Part shown: positions 26,571 through 35,509 of the stretch, in pieces
Layout of the letters: each line of letters starts with the position of its first letter
How positions within the stretch are numbered: position 1 is the stretch's first letter
NCBI RefSeq assembly: GCF_018919165.1
Contig: NZ_JAHLQM010000004.1
Span: 60,414 to 124,413 of the forward strand
Length of the DNA: 64,000 nucleotides
Reading direction: 5' to 3'
DNA from: Amphibacillus sp. MSJ-3
GTDB lineage: Bacteria > Bacillota > Bacilli > Bacillales > Amphibacillaceae
Translations under genes and position numbers: made by a program
Notes under the pieces: generated by a model
Told to the model about the DNA's origin: nothing
Seen by the model: only the letters and a program-made list of their open reading frames with translations
Database searches by the model: none

Positions 26571-27767
26571 TTGTCAGTTATAGAAGTGAAAAATCTATCT
26601 AAGATATTTGGTAAAAATATTAAACAATCACTTCAGCTTTTAGATGAAGGTAAGAAAAAAGCTGAAGTATTAAAGCAAACTGGGGACACTGTCGGAGTTA
26701 ACCGTGCTTCTTTTGAAGTGCAAGATGGTGAGATCTTCGTCATTATGGGGTTATCGGGTAGTGGAAAGTCAACTCTAATTCGATTGATCAATCGTTTAAT
26801 TGAACCTACAGAAGGTAGTGTAACAATCGATGGGGAAAACTTAGCTACAATGAATAAGGAAAATTTACGCCGTGTCCGCCGAGAAAAACTAAGTATGGTT
26901 TTTCAAAAATTTGGTTTATTTCCCTTCAGGACGATATTAGAAAACACTGAATATGGATTGGAGATTCAAGGAATTGATAAAGGAGAGCGGACGGAAAAGG
27001 CTAAAAAGGCGCTTGATTTAGTTGGTTTAGCCGATTATGCAGATCAATATCCAGATCAGCTATCCGGTGGGATGCAGCAACGCGTTGGATTGGCACGAGC
27101 TTTGGCGAATGATCCGGAAGTTTTATTAATGGATGAGGCCTTTTCTGCATTAGATCCATTGATTAGAAAGGATATGCAGGATGAATTGATAGATTTGCAA
27201 CAAAAAATGAAAAAGACAATTATCTTTATTACCCATGATCTTGATGAAGCCTTGAGACTTGGTGATCGAATTGCTTTAATGAGGGATGGGTCAATTGTCC
27301 AAGTAGGTACACCAGAGGAAATATTAGTTCATCCCGCAAATGATTATGTTGAGCGTTTTGTTCAGGATGTTGACCGTTCAAAAGTTTTAGTAGCTGAGAA
27401 CATTATGCGACGTCCCGAAACAATTAATATTGATAAGCATGGTCCACGTGTAGCACTTGAGCGGATGCGTGAGGAAGGGCTATCTGGTATATATATAACG
27501 GACAGTAAACGAAATTTAAAAGGGTATATTACAGCAGATGAGGCTTCCGCAGCATTAAATAAAAACATCCGTGATTTAAATAAGGTGTTAAATACTGATG
27601 TTCCAACTGTTGCACGAGACAAGCCGATGCAGGAAATCTTTGATATGATTCATGATTCACCAATTCCAATTGCAGTAGTAGATGATGAGAAATTAGTTGG
27701 TATTATTATTAGGGGTTCTGTTTTGGCAGCATTAGCAAGAGAAAGTGGGGTGCAGATCAATGTTTGA
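26571..27767 (+). CDS. opuAA: Glycine betaine ABC importer ATPase OpuAA
   Basis: A 398-residue ATPase of the osmoprotectant importer OpuA. Walker A is GLSGSGKST, the signature [16 protein letters not shown], Walker [14 protein letters not shown] and the H-loop THDLDE. The C-terminal 120 residues form two CBS repeats (for example [19 protein letters not shown]), which sense ionic strength in related transporters. The start is a TTG with AGAGAGGTGA upstream. It overlaps opuAB by eight bases. Uptake of betaine is the main salt-stress response in Bacillaceae. Confidence 0.95.
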   Translation: MSVIEVKNLSKIFGKNIKQSLQLLDEGKKKAEVLKQTGDTVGVNRASFEVQDGEIFVIMGLSGSGKSTLIRLINRLIEPTEGSVTIDGENLATMNKENLRRVRREKLSMVFQKFGLFPFRTILENTEYGLEIQGIDKGERTEKAKKALDLVGLADYADQYPDQLSGGMQQRVGLARALANDPEVLLMDEAFSALDPLIRKDMQDELIDLQQKMKKTIIFITHDLDEALRLGDRIALMRDGSIVQVGTPEEILVHPANDYVERFVQDVDRSKVLVAENIMRRPETINIDKHGPRVALERMREEGLSGIYITDSKRNLKGYITADEASAALNKNIRDLNKVLNTDVPTVARDKPMQEIFDMIHDSPIPIAVVDDEKLVGIIIRGSVLAALARESGVQINV

Positions 27768-28599
27768 TTTTATCCCTGAAATTCCAATTTCTGATTGGAT
27801 TGATGTTGCTGTAGATTGGATTACGAATTCATTTTCTTTTATATTTAATCCACTTCGAAATGAATTTGGTGACTTTATGTCGTGGACCGCAGATTTACTC
27901 GCACAGATTCCGGCATTTATTGTTGTGTTGATTGTTTTTATCGGAGCTTTCTTTATCACAGGCAAGAAATTTGGTTTAGCAACCTTTTCGTTAGTTGGAC
28001 TCATTTTAATTTATAATCAAGGACTTTGGGATGAGTTAATGTACACATTTACACTTGTACTGATTGCTAGTCTATTATCTGTTTTAATTGGTGTTCCAAC
28101 TGGAATTCTCATGTCGAAGAACAAAGTTTTTGAAACAATCATGTTACCGATTCTGGACTTTATGCAGACAATGCCTGCATTTGTTTATTTGATTCCTGCT
28201 GTTGCTTTCTTTAGTATCGGGATGGTTCCAGGTGTGTTTGCCTCATTAATTTTTGCCACACCACCAACGATAAGATTTACCAACTTAGCTATTCGACAAG
28301 TATCAACAGAGCTTGTTGAGGCAGCAGAAGCATTTGGTAGTACAGGTTTCCAACGTTTGTTTAAAGTCGAATTACCGATGGCTAAATCAACGATCATGGC
28401 TGGTGTTAACCAAACGGTGATGTTGTCATTGTCAATGGTTGTTATTGCTTCAATGATTGGTGCACCAGGATTAGGTCGACCAGTATTATCAGCTCTTCAA
28501 CGTGCTCAAGCGGGTCCGGGCTTTGTAGCTGGTATTTCAATTGTGATTCTAGCGATCATTATGGATCGATTTACGCAAAATATTTATCAGAAAAAATAA
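27760..28599 (+). CDS. opuAB: Glycine betaine ABC importer permease OpuAB
   Basis: A 279-residue permease with at least five membrane helices (for example [19 protein letters not shown] and [20 protein letters not shown]) and the EAA loop [20 protein letters not shown], which docks to the ATPase. I start at ATG 27760, inside the end of opuAA, giving [15 protein letters not shown]; the GTG at 27745 adds only five residues lying in the upstream gene. Translation is probably coupled to opuAA. opuAC follows after 73 bases. Confidence 0.95.
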   Translation: MFDFIPEIPISDWIDVAVDWITNSFSFIFNPLRNEFGDFMSWTADLLAQIPAFIVVLIVFIGAFFITGKKFGLATFSLVGLILIYNQGLWDELMYTFTLVLIASLLSVLIGVPTGILMSKNKVFETIMLPILDFMQTMPAFVYLIPAVAFFSIGMVPGVFASLIFATPPTIRFTNLAIRQVSTELVEAAEAFGSTGFQRLFKVELPMAKSTIMAGVNQTVMLSLSMVVIASMIGAPGLGRPVLSALQRAQAGPGFVAGISIVILAIIMDRFTQNIYQKK

Positions 28600-28672
28600 T
28601 TTGATGTTTGGTAAGCTTACAAACACAAAAATATATTGTTAGAAATAAAATAACTGAAAAGGAGACTTTTTA

Positions 28673-29584
28673 ATGTTTAAATTTTCTTGGAAAAAGATAA
28701 GTCTATTATTTGTATTGTCATTATCACTCATTTTGGTTGCTTGTGGCGAAGGAAATGATAATGGTGCAACAGGTGATGAAGAAGGAAATGGTAATTTAGG
28801 TGAAACTAATATAGAACTTGTATATGTTGAATGGGATTCAGAAGTTGCTTCAACCCATGTTGTTGCAAAAGTTTTAGAAGAACAAGGTTATAATGTTGTC
28901 ACAACTCCAATTGATAATGCGATTATGTGGGAAGCTGTCGCTAGTGGTGATGCTGATGGTATGGTTGCTGCTTGGTTACCAGCTACACATGGTGATCTTT
29001 ATGAAGAATATCAAGATCAAATTGATCAATTAGGTGTTAATTTAGAAGGCGCTAAAATAGGTTTAGTTGTTCCTGAATATATGGAAGACGTTAACACAAT
29101 TGCTGATTTAAATGATTTTACAGATGACTTTAACGGAACAATTACTGCAATAGAACCAGGCGCTGGTGTTGTACAAGCTGCTGAACGCTCAGTTGATGAG
29201 TATGGTTTAGAGGGTTGGACAGTTGAAACATCATCAAGTGGTGCTATGGTAACTGCATTAGGCCAAGCATATAGTAATGAGGAACCAATTGTTGTGACAG
29301 GTTGGACACCGCACTGGAAGTTTGCTGAATACGATTTGAAGTATTTAGAAGATCCAGATAATGTATTTGGTGAAGCTGAAACAATCGAAACAATGGTTCG
29401 CTTAGGTCTTGAGGAAGATAGCCCACTTGCCTATCAAATCCTTGATAACTTCCATTGGGAAGCTACTGATATGGAAGAAGTAATGTTAGATATTTCAGAG
29501 GGTACATCAGCTGAAGAAGCTGCTGAAACATGGATTGAAGCAAATCGTGACAAAGTAGATGAATGGATTGCTGATGCTGAATAA
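28673..29584 (+). CDS. opuAC: Glycine betaine-binding lipoprotein OpuAC
   Basis: The extracellular substrate-binding lipoprotein of OpuA, 303 residues. The signal peptide ends ILVAC, with Cys24 as the lipid anchor. Ligand-binding tryptophans are in the expected places: VEWDSEVASTHV, AIMWEAVASGDADG, MVAAWLPATHGDLY and GWTPHWKF. These form the aromatic box for the trimethylammonium head group. AAAAGGAG precedes the ATG, and a strong terminator follows at 29596-29627. It is larger than some OpuAC proteins because of an acidic linker after the lipid anchor. Confidence 0.95.
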   Translation: MFKFSWKKISLLFVLSLSLILVACGEGNDNGATGDEEGNGNLGETNIELVYVEWDSEVASTHVVAKVLEEQGYNVVTTPIDNAIMWEAVASGDADGMVAAWLPATHGDLYEEYQDQIDQLGVNLEGAKIGLVVPEYMEDVNTIADLNDFTDDFNGTITAIEPGAGVVQAAERSVDEYGLEGWTVETSSSGAMVTALGQAYSNEEPIVVTGWTPHWKFAEYDLKYLEDPDNVFGEAETIETMVRLGLEEDSPLAYQILDNFHWEATDMEEVMLDISEGTSAEEAAETWIEANRDKVDEWIADAE

Positions 29585-29595
29585 GTAACGATAAA

Positions 29596-29627
29596 AACTG
29601 CCAAGCAAATTGCTTCGGCAGTTTTTT
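29596..29627 (+). terminator. Rho-independent terminator after opuAC
   Basis: AACTGCC/GGCAGTT with an inner AAGCAA/TTGCTT stem, followed by TTTTTT. Confidence 0.85.
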
Positions 29628-29689
29628 GATTGACTAGATTTGCAGTAGAAGAAGGGACGATGATATAGATCCCTTTTCACATTTTATGC

Positions 29690-30046
29690 TTAAGTTTGTG
29701 TCTGATCTTCTAATTCTTTTAATCGTTCTTCAATTTGAGCTAAGTAAAGTTGAATTTGTTTTTGATGTGGTTCAATTGTATTTTTCCAGCTTTCGATTGA
29801 ATTTTTAACATCTAATGAAAGTTCTTTAATTAGTAAAGCGCCTTCTTTTGACGTTTTAATTAGTTGTTCGGAAAGCTCCTTGCCATTTTCTTTTACATTC
29901 TCAATTGAATCTCTAACATCATCAATTTGTGCTTTAATATCTGCTCTTGTTTCTTTACCGGATTTTGGTGCGTTTAATAAAGTAACAGCTGCACTGATCA
30001 CGCCTCCCGTAAATAGTCCAAGCATGATTGATTTACTTTTAGCCAT
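29690..30046 (-). CDS. yhaH: YtxH-domain protein, YhaH-like
   Basis: A 118-residue protein with an N-terminal glycine-rich hydrophobic segment (SIMLGLFTGGVISAAVTLL), then APKSGKETR, the characteristic YtxH pattern, and a long amphipathic helical tail. YtxH proteins are small membrane-associated general-stress proteins of unclear function. The start at 30046 has AAAGGAG. Its position before trpP and hit matches B. subtilis yhaH. Confidence 0.85.
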   Translation of the reverse strand: MAKSKSIMLGLFTGGVISAAVTLLNAPKSGKETRADIKAQIDDVRDSIENVKENGKELSEQLIKTSKEGALLIKELSLDVKNSIESWKNTIEPHQKQIQLYLAQIEERLKELEDQTQT

Positions 30047-30410
30047 TTCAATACTCCTTTCTACTTATTGCTACTTACTATTATCTTCTCTTTAATTCAT
30101 TGAGTCAAACATCAAAAATTAAAAGGGTAGCACTAAAATTAAGAAAAGCCTTATTTTTAGTGGGTGGGCTTGTAGTTTCTGTGGTATTTCTACCTAATAA
30201 ACGTATAATTCTGGCTTTCTTGATAAAAGAAAATAAGAAGATCATCATGAATGAAAAGTAATTCTTATCAATTGGTGGATTGAGACCCCACTTAATACTC
30301 GCTCAAGAACTTCGTTTAACTTTGCTGGTTAAATCTCCAGTTGAGGAATCCCAGCAGTAGTGACTGATAAAACAGAGAATGTTGAAGGATGATATCTTAG
30401 AAAATTAAAA
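30047..30410. other. yhaH-trpP spacer, no gene recognised
   Basis: A 53-codon plus-strand frame opens at TTG 30100 but has no ribosome binding site and no recognised homology. The rest is ordinary AT-rich intergenic sequence holding the yhaH promoter region. Confidence 0.4.
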
Positions 30411-30442
30411 TAAGTATCCACTAGTTTATCCGGTGGATACTT
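30411..30442 (-). terminator. Terminator after trpP
   Basis: TAAGTATCCAC (30411-30421) and GTGGATACTTA (30432-30442) form a perfect 11-bp stem; on the minus strand it is followed by TTTTAATTTT. Confidence 0.7.
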
Positions 30443-30454
30443 ATATATTTCAAA

Positions 30455-30973
30455 TTAAGCAAATTCAAAGTTTGATCGTTTCATAATCGACTGTATGATT
30501 GGATATAAAATCATAGTGAAAACGACGTTAAATAGTACTGCTGGCAATACAACGCCAACGAACATTGGAATAAATGAACCCCCCATTAAACCAACAACAT
30601 AAAGGGCCATTACTAAAAAGATAGATCCACTCACAATAGTTCCGATAGTAATTAAAATGGGTATTGAAACTTTTTGGTTAACCTGCTTAGGAATAATTAA
30701 AAATAAGGCAAAAAAGATAAAGGCGGTGATTGGCTTTTCAACTAGATTAGAAATTTGCCCTCCTGGTGCAGTAGTTGTTAAAGCAGAGATAACTCCTGTC
30801 GCAATACTAACTATCAAGACATAATTAACTTTTGGAAATAGGATAATCCCAAGAAACATCATCGGTAACATGATATCAGGTTTCATTCCAAATAAAATCG
30901 GTGGTGCAATCATATGGAGAACAGCACCGATGCCCATAAATAATGCAAGTAGTATTAAATCTTTTGTTTTCAT
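30455..30973 (-). CDS. trpP: Tryptophan transporter TrpP
   Basis: A 172-residue membrane protein with five or so helices (for example LILLALFMGIGAVLHMIAPP, MMFLGIILFPKVNYVLIVSI and VLFNVVFTMILYPIIQSIMK). The order MKTKDL, then FGMKPDIMLPMMF, then TTTAPGGQISNLVEKP matches TrpP (YhaG) of B. subtilis, which imports tryptophan. In that organism the TRAP protein blocks its translation when tryptophan is high. Here five GAG/TAG triplets at two-base spacing overlap the ribosome binding site (30975-30997), so the same control is likely. Confidence 0.9.
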   Translation of the reverse strand: MKTKDLILLALFMGIGAVLHMIAPPILFGMKPDIMLPMMFLGIILFPKVNYVLIVSIATGVISALTTTAPGGQISNLVEKPITAFIFFALFLIIPKQVNQKVSIPILITIGTIVSGSIFLVMALYVVGLMGGSFIPMFVGVVLPAVLFNVVFTMILYPIIQSIMKRSNFEFA

Positions 30974-30974
30974 T

Positions 30975-30997
30975 CTCTTCTCTCCTCAGCTAAACTC
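30975..30997 (-). promoter_or_regulatory. TRAP-type binding site over the trpP ribosome binding site
   Basis: On the minus strand the leader reads GAG-tt-TAG-ct-GAG-ga-GAG-aa-GAG and then the start codon after one base. Five triplets are spaced by exactly two bases and include the Shine-Dalgarno purines. Bound TRAP would block ribosomes. Confidence 0.65.
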
Positions 30998-31075
30998 ATT
31001 TTTCTTCCATTTGTGCACTAATTGCCAAATGCGAAGGTTTTATTCAGTATATCATATTGAATTGAAATGTAAATA

Positions 31076-31504
31076 CTAAATATTCTGAGAAATTAAATTT
31101 GCAATTTCGGCTAGATCTTCAGAACTATAATCATCATTATGTGTGACCCATTTTGGATTGAAGCCATCTGTTTGGTCATATCTTGGAATCAGGTGGAGAT
31201 GTAAATGAAAGACAGATTGCCCTGCTAATTCACCTGTGTTGCTTAATATATTTATTCCCTTTGGTTTGAAGCTTTTTTCAATAGCTTGACATATCTTTGG
31301 TACACGTGCGAATAATTGACTTGCAATGTCTTCATCTGTTTGATAGATATTTTTAACATGTGCTTTTGGGATGACGAGTGTATGACCTTTAGTTACTTGG
31401 CTAATATCGAGAAAAGCATACACATCCTCATCTTCATATACTTTTGCAGACGGGATTTCACCATCAATAATTTTACAAAAAATGCAGTCTTCATTTGCTG
31501 ACAT
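31076..31504 (-). CDS. hit: HIT-family nucleotide hydrolase Hit
   Basis: A histidine-triad protein of about 142 residues that hydrolyses or transfers nucleotides from substrates such as AMP-lysine. The active-site triad HLHLHLIPRY is near the C-terminus. The N-terminal CIFCKIIDGEIPS, with downstream histidines, matches the zinc-binding version of the family. I start at ATG 31504 because the GTG at 31513 overlaps the GAGGAG ribosome binding site. It is divergent from ecsA, as in B. subtilis. Confidence 0.93.
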   Translation of the reverse strand: MSANEDCIFCKIIDGEIPSAKVYEDEDVYAFLDISQVTKGHTLVIPKAHVKNIYQTDEDIASQLFARVPKICQAIEKSFKPKGINILSNTGELAGQSVFHLHLHLIPRYDQTDGFNPKWVTHNDDYSSEDLAEIANLISQNI

Positions 31505-31814
31505 AGCTGTCACTCCTCATTTTAAGTTTTCCTATACCCACTATCTTACCATTAATTGATTAGGGTTAGCAAAAGACAATTTTGAGATAGCCTTAGTTTG
31601 CATTAGGAATAAAAAATGGTAAAATTTAAATATATTGACGATAGTCAAATGAAGATAACTTTTTTACTTATTAGATTTATTTTATCGCAGATTGATCTCC
31701 CAATCATACTAGGGAAATGACTGGATGCTTAGGGGATCCAAAGCTCGATTTATTCACCGAATCATTAAGTGGAGTTTCACTTTGAAAATAAAAAAGGCTC
31801 TAGGAGGAAGTATA

Positions 31815-32549
31815 ATGCCAGATTTACTACAGATTGAAAATCTTAAAGGTGGCTATACACATAAAGATGTTTTGCATGGTGTATCGTTTGATGTTAATCA
31901 AGGGGAAATCATCGGTTTGATTGGATTAAATGGTGCAGGGAAAAGTACGACAATCAAACATATTATTGGTTTAATGGAAGCACGTGCTGGTGAAATTAAA
32001 ATATCAGGTTATACCAATCAAGAGGATACGGATTTTTATCGTAAACAATTTAGTTATATACCGGAAACCCCATTACTATATGAAGAATTAACTCTATTTG
32101 AACATTTGAAATTAACCGCAATGGCTTATGAGATAGATGAGGCAACATTTGAACAAAGATTACCGCGCTTGTTAAAAGCTTTTCGATTAGAAAAACAAAT
32201 CAATTGGTTTCCTATCCATTTTTCAAAAGGGATGAAACAAAAGGTGATGATTATGTGCGCCTTTTTAGTTGAACCTCCTTTGTATATTGTTGATGAACCA
32301 TTTGTTGGTTTAGATCCATTGGGAATAAAGGCTTTTTTAGATATGATGGTAGAGCAGAAAAAAAGAGGAGCGGGTATTCTGATGTCGACACATATCTTGG
32401 CTACTGCTGAGCGTTATTGTGATCGTTTTATTATTTTGCATGATGGTGGAATTAAAGCATCAGGTACGATCGCTCAACTGAGAGAACAATTTCAGATGCC
32501 AACAGCCACATTAGATGACCTTTATATTCAACTAACAGAGGAAGGGTAA
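31815..32549 (+). CDS. ecsA: EcsA, ABC transporter ATPase
   Basis: A 244-residue ATPase: Walker A GLNGAGKST, signature-like FSKGMKQKVM, Walker B LYIVDEPFVGLDP and H-loop MSTH. Ecs in B. subtilis affects protein secretion, competence and intramembrane proteolysis by RasP; its transported molecule may be a peptide. I start at ATG 31815, which has AGGAGG upstream; the longer frame from 31725 has no ribosome binding site. It is followed one base later by ecsB. Confidence 0.93.
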   Translation: MPDLLQIENLKGGYTHKDVLHGVSFDVNQGEIIGLIGLNGAGKSTTIKHIIGLMEARAGEIKISGYTNQEDTDFYRKQFSYIPETPLLYEELTLFEHLKLTAMAYEIDEATFEQRLPRLLKAFRLEKQINWFPIHFSKGMKQKVMIMCAFLVEPPLYIVDEPFVGLDPLGIKAFLDMMVEQKKRGAGILMSTHILATAERYCDRFIILHDGGIKASGTIAQLREQFQMPTATLDDLYIQLTEEG

Positions 32550-32550
32550 A

Positions 32551-33759
32551 ATGATGATGGAGAGTAAAGTATTATTTAAAAAACGATTCCAAGCTCATTT
32601 GAAAGAGACGATCCGCTATTTTCAATATATTTTAAATGGCCACATTGCAATTGCAATTCTTTTTCTAATTGGTGCAGGTGCTGTTTTCTATCAGCAATTT
32701 CTAGCCCATTTACCAGCTAATTTTCCGACAGATTGGATTGTTAGCTTGCTGTTTAGTCTAGTCGCACTCCACAATCCGATCCAAAATTTACTTAAAAAGG
32801 CTGATTTAGTTTTTCTATTACCTGCCGAGAAAAGATTAACGACCTATTTTAATTATACCTTATTGTATAGCTTCTTGACCCAGTTCTATTTGGTCGCACT
32901 AGTCATTGCAATATTTGCTCCGCTTTATCAGGTGAGCTATTCAAATAAAAGCTATTTTTCACTTGTGCTTATTCTTATTCTTTTTAAGTGTTGGCATTTT
33001 CTAATGAGTTGGTGGATGCTTAGGGTAAGAGATAAGGCGGTTCATTGGCAAGATAAGGCGATCCGCTTTTTGCTTCAGTTTCTTATTTTTTATTGTTTTA
33101 TCAATACACATTTATTAGTAGCCCTTCTATTTACAGTTGGCTTATTCGGTTATCTATTCTACGGCTATCGCTTTAGTCATCGAAATGCATTAGCCTGGGA
33201 TCTGTTGATTGAGAAAGATCAACAGAGAATGCAAGCTTTCTATCGCTTAGCGAGTATGTTTACAGATGTCCCACATTTCAAGGCAACAATAAAGAAGAGA
33301 GCCCTTCTAATTAAATGGTTGACCGGTAAGATCCCTTTTAAGCAAAAAAATACATATCGTTTTTTGTACCAGATTACCTTTATTCGGTCAGCTGATTATT
33401 TTGGACTTTATGTCCGTTTAACTATTATTGCAATTTTCTTATTGGCTTATTTTAATCAAACTGTTATTATACTTGGTTTAGTGTTCTTATTCTTGTTTTT
33501 GACAGGTGTCCAGCTCATTTCAATTTGGTATCACCACCGGACTAATATATGGAAGGAACTTTATCCCGTCAATTACAGTGACCGGCAAGAAGCGATTGTG
33601 AAGTTGATTGAGCAATTATTGTTTGGTCAACTCTCGTTATTTGTAATCACAGTTTTATTAGCTGGTGAAGGCTGGCAAGCTCTTTTGACAGCCCTGCTTG
33701 GATTTGCCTTTATCATCAGTTTTAGTAAGATTTATCTTGTTGATAAAATTAAACAATAA
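32551..33759 (+). CDS. ecsB: EcsB, ABC transporter permease
   Basis: A 402-residue polytopic membrane protein, partner of EcsA. Clear helices include GHIAIAILFLIGAGAVFY, LYSFLTQFYLVALVIAIFAP, YFGLYVRLTIIAIFLLAYF and VIILGLVFLFLFLTGVQLI. It starts with three consecutive ATG codons, so the exact start is uncertain. No ecsC follows, unlike B. subtilis; a terminator and a dispersed repeat come next. Confidence 0.9.
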   Translation: MMMESKVLFKKRFQAHLKETIRYFQYILNGHIAIAILFLIGAGAVFYQQFLAHLPANFPTDWIVSLLFSLVALHNPIQNLLKKADLVFLLPAEKRLTTYFNYTLLYSFLTQFYLVALVIAIFAPLYQVSYSNKSYFSLVLILILFKCWHFLMSWWMLRVRDKAVHWQDKAIRFLLQFLIFYCFINTHLLVALLFTVGLFGYLFYGYRFSHRNALAWDLLIEKDQQRMQAFYRLASMFTDVPHFKATIKKRALLIKWLTGKIPFKQKNTYRFLYQITFIRSADYFGLYVRLTIIAIFLLAYFNQTVIILGLVFLFLFLTGVQLISIWYHHRTNIWKELYPVNYSDRQEAIVKLIEQLLFGQLSLFVITVLLAGEGWQALLTALLGFAFIISFSKIYLVDKIKQ

Positions 33760-33766
33760 ATCATTA

Positions 33767-33815
33767 AAGTGATTCACGCAATCGGTAAGACTTGATCTGA
33801 TGAATCACTTTTCAC
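33767..33815 (+). terminator. Terminator after ecsB
   Basis: AAGTGATTCA (33767-33776) pairs with TGAATCACTT (33801-33810), followed by TTCACC. The loop is 24 bases and the U-tract short. Confidence 0.5.
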
Positions 33816-33983
33816 CCTAGTGCAACTGTCAGTATGACTCCCATTTCAAGCATTCGAATAAAACTAAGTATGGTAAATGGGAGATCAACTGATAGTAAGG
33901 GCCCCCTTCTTGTTAGTAACAAATGTTTTCGCTGGGACGAGTAAGCCTAGTCCCAGTCCCCATTGATTAAAGTTTCACTTTAT
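33815..33983. repeat. Dispersed modular repeat, copy A
   Basis: It shares with copies B, C and D the blocks GCAACTGTCAGTA, AAGCATTCGAA, GGGAGATCAACTG, AGTAAGGGCC, GTAACAAATGTTTT and GGGACGAGTAA, and ends in ATTAAAGTTTCACTTTAT. This copy lacks the third module. No coding potential. Confidence 0.7.
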
Positions 33984-34049
33984 CGTTTATTTTGAAAAAA
34001 GTATGGAAAAATCATTCTTAAGACGGAGATAAAACCCTGCTAACGTTTG

Positions 34050-34078
34050 TTTAAAGAAATGAAAATAGTTAGTATAAT
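34050..34078 (+). promoter_or_regulatory. Possible SigA promoter upstream of liaF
   Basis: TTTAAA (34050-34055), a 17-base spacer and TATAAT (34073-34078), about 370 bases before liaF. The leader would include part of the repeat family. Confidence 0.45.
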
Positions 34079-34299
34079 AGACTTATCTCACCTTTACTGG
34101 TATTAAATTTGTTCCTTTGATAAAAAATTACCAAGAATAAATATGGAGTATTGGCCAGTGATGCTAATCTAGGAGATATTTGTAGTGATCCGAATGATTG
34201 CTAGTGGTGGGGTGTGAAGGATTTACAGTACAAAAAAGTGTTATTCTTTTATTTTAGTTTAGGATCGTTTATCGCAGGCTAAATGATTGTAAGACCTTT

Positions 34300-34400
34300 A
34301 CCTTAATCGTTTAACTGGAATGATTGGATGATAGATGTGGCAATAGTCAGTAAAAGCCAAATCCATCCGCTTCCACCGAATGAAGTTTCACTTTATTAAT
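34300..34400. repeat. Fragment of the dispersed repeat, copy F
   Basis: GCAATAGTCAGTAAAAGCC followed by GAATGAAGTTTCACTTTATT, i.e. one unit and the typical end. The middle is missing. Confidence 0.5.
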
Positions 34401-34447
34401 AGGAAGAATGAATAGGACGACAGTAAAAAAGAAAGGGTGAATAAAAA

Positions 34448-35209
34448 GTGCAAAGTCGTTTTTTTCGTCATATAATAGCGATATTTATTATTTTGTTAGG
34501 TGTTATTCTAGTCTTAGAAAACTTAGATATTGTGACATGGTCGATCGTTGATTGGTGGCATTATATTTATCCAAGCTTCTTTATACTATTGGGAGTAAAA
34601 TGGACTTTTAAAGCATTTAAAGGGTTTAATGGTTTTGGTACACCAGTATTTTTAATTATATTTGGTACCCTTTTGCTACTTGATCAATTTAATTATATTA
34701 CCTTTAGTTTTTGGGATATTTATAAACTTTGGCCACTTATCCTGATTTTTATTGGTTTTTCCTTTTTGGGTATTCGCCCCCGCAGTAAATTTAAGTTTAT
34801 CTATGATTCAAATGGTAGAGAGCCATCATTTGCTCAGGATAAGAGACCTAGTAAAGTAATTATCGGAGATTATAACTATAGTACAACAAATTGGAAGGTT
34901 GAGCCTATTAATATTTGGAATGCTGTTGGAGACCATACGATGGATTTCACCAAAGCATTTATTCCGGATGAAAATACACCGATAACAATTCATGGTTTAG
35001 CTGGAGATATCAATATTATCTTGCCTGATCATATTGACTTTTCCATAAGGGCAACTGTTCATGCTGGTGAAATTGTGTTAATGGAGCAAACTTCCCAAGG
35101 AATCAATCGCGTGTTAACTTATGAAACTCCAGGTTATGAAGAAACCACTCGTAAGCTCACCTTTAATTTAAAACTAAATGCTGGGTCAATTAGGGTTGAT
35201 CGTATTTAA
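34448..35209 (+). CDS. liaF: LiaF-type membrane inhibitor of the LiaSR system
   Basis: A 253-residue protein with four membrane helices in the first 110 residues (for example IIAIFIILLGVILVLENLDI and LWPLILIFIGFSFLGI) and a soluble C-terminal beta-rich domain (DUF2154 type: HGLAGDINIILPDHIDFS). LiaF keeps the LiaS kinase silent until the cell envelope is damaged. The start is a GTG with AAAGGGTGA. liaS follows, but a 255-base repeat has come between them, which is unusual for this operon. Confidence 0.9.
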   Translation: MQSRFFRHIIAIFIILLGVILVLENLDIVTWSIVDWWHYIYPSFFILLGVKWTFKAFKGFNGFGTPVFLIIFGTLLLLDQFNYITFSFWDIYKLWPLILIFIGFSFLGIRPRSKFKFIYDSNGREPSFAQDKRPSKVIIGDYNYSTTNWKVEPINIWNAVGDHTMDFTKAFIPDENTPITIHGLAGDINIILPDHIDFSIRATVHAGEIVLMEQTSQGINRVLTYETPGYEETTRKLTFNLKLNAGSIRVDRI

Positions 35210-35217
35210 ATTTTTTA

Positions 35218-35472
35218 TCACAGTGCAACTGTCAGTAAGACTCTAACTTCAAGCATTCGAAGGAAAGTAAACATCGTAAGTGGGAGATCAACTGACAGTA
35301 AGGGCCCGATTGGTTTAAGGGCCTGTAGATTATATTTTTTTGGTCGTAACAAATGTTTTTGCAAGGCCAGTTGGAAGATAAGTGTGGGGATCAACAGGCA
35401 GTAGAGGCCTAATTCCCTCATCAAATATTCAGTGAATGATGGACCAGCGGCTAAATGAAGATTTAATTTATC
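35218..35472. repeat. Dispersed modular repeat, copy B (inside the lia operon)
   Basis: It carries the AACTGTCAGTAAG unit three times (about 35227, 35290 and 35391, the last diverged), with AAGCATTCGAA, AAGTGGGAGATC and GGTCGTAACAAATGTTTTTG between. It fills almost the whole gap between liaF and liaS. Confidence 0.7.
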
Positions 35473-35509
35473 AGGGTTATTGAACATCCTCCTAGGGAAG
35501 GTGAAAGAC

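Noticed and set aside
30100..30258. 53-codon frame starting TTG, rich in hydrophobic residues
   Set aside because: No ribosome binding site and no recognised family; it lies in the yhaH promoter region.
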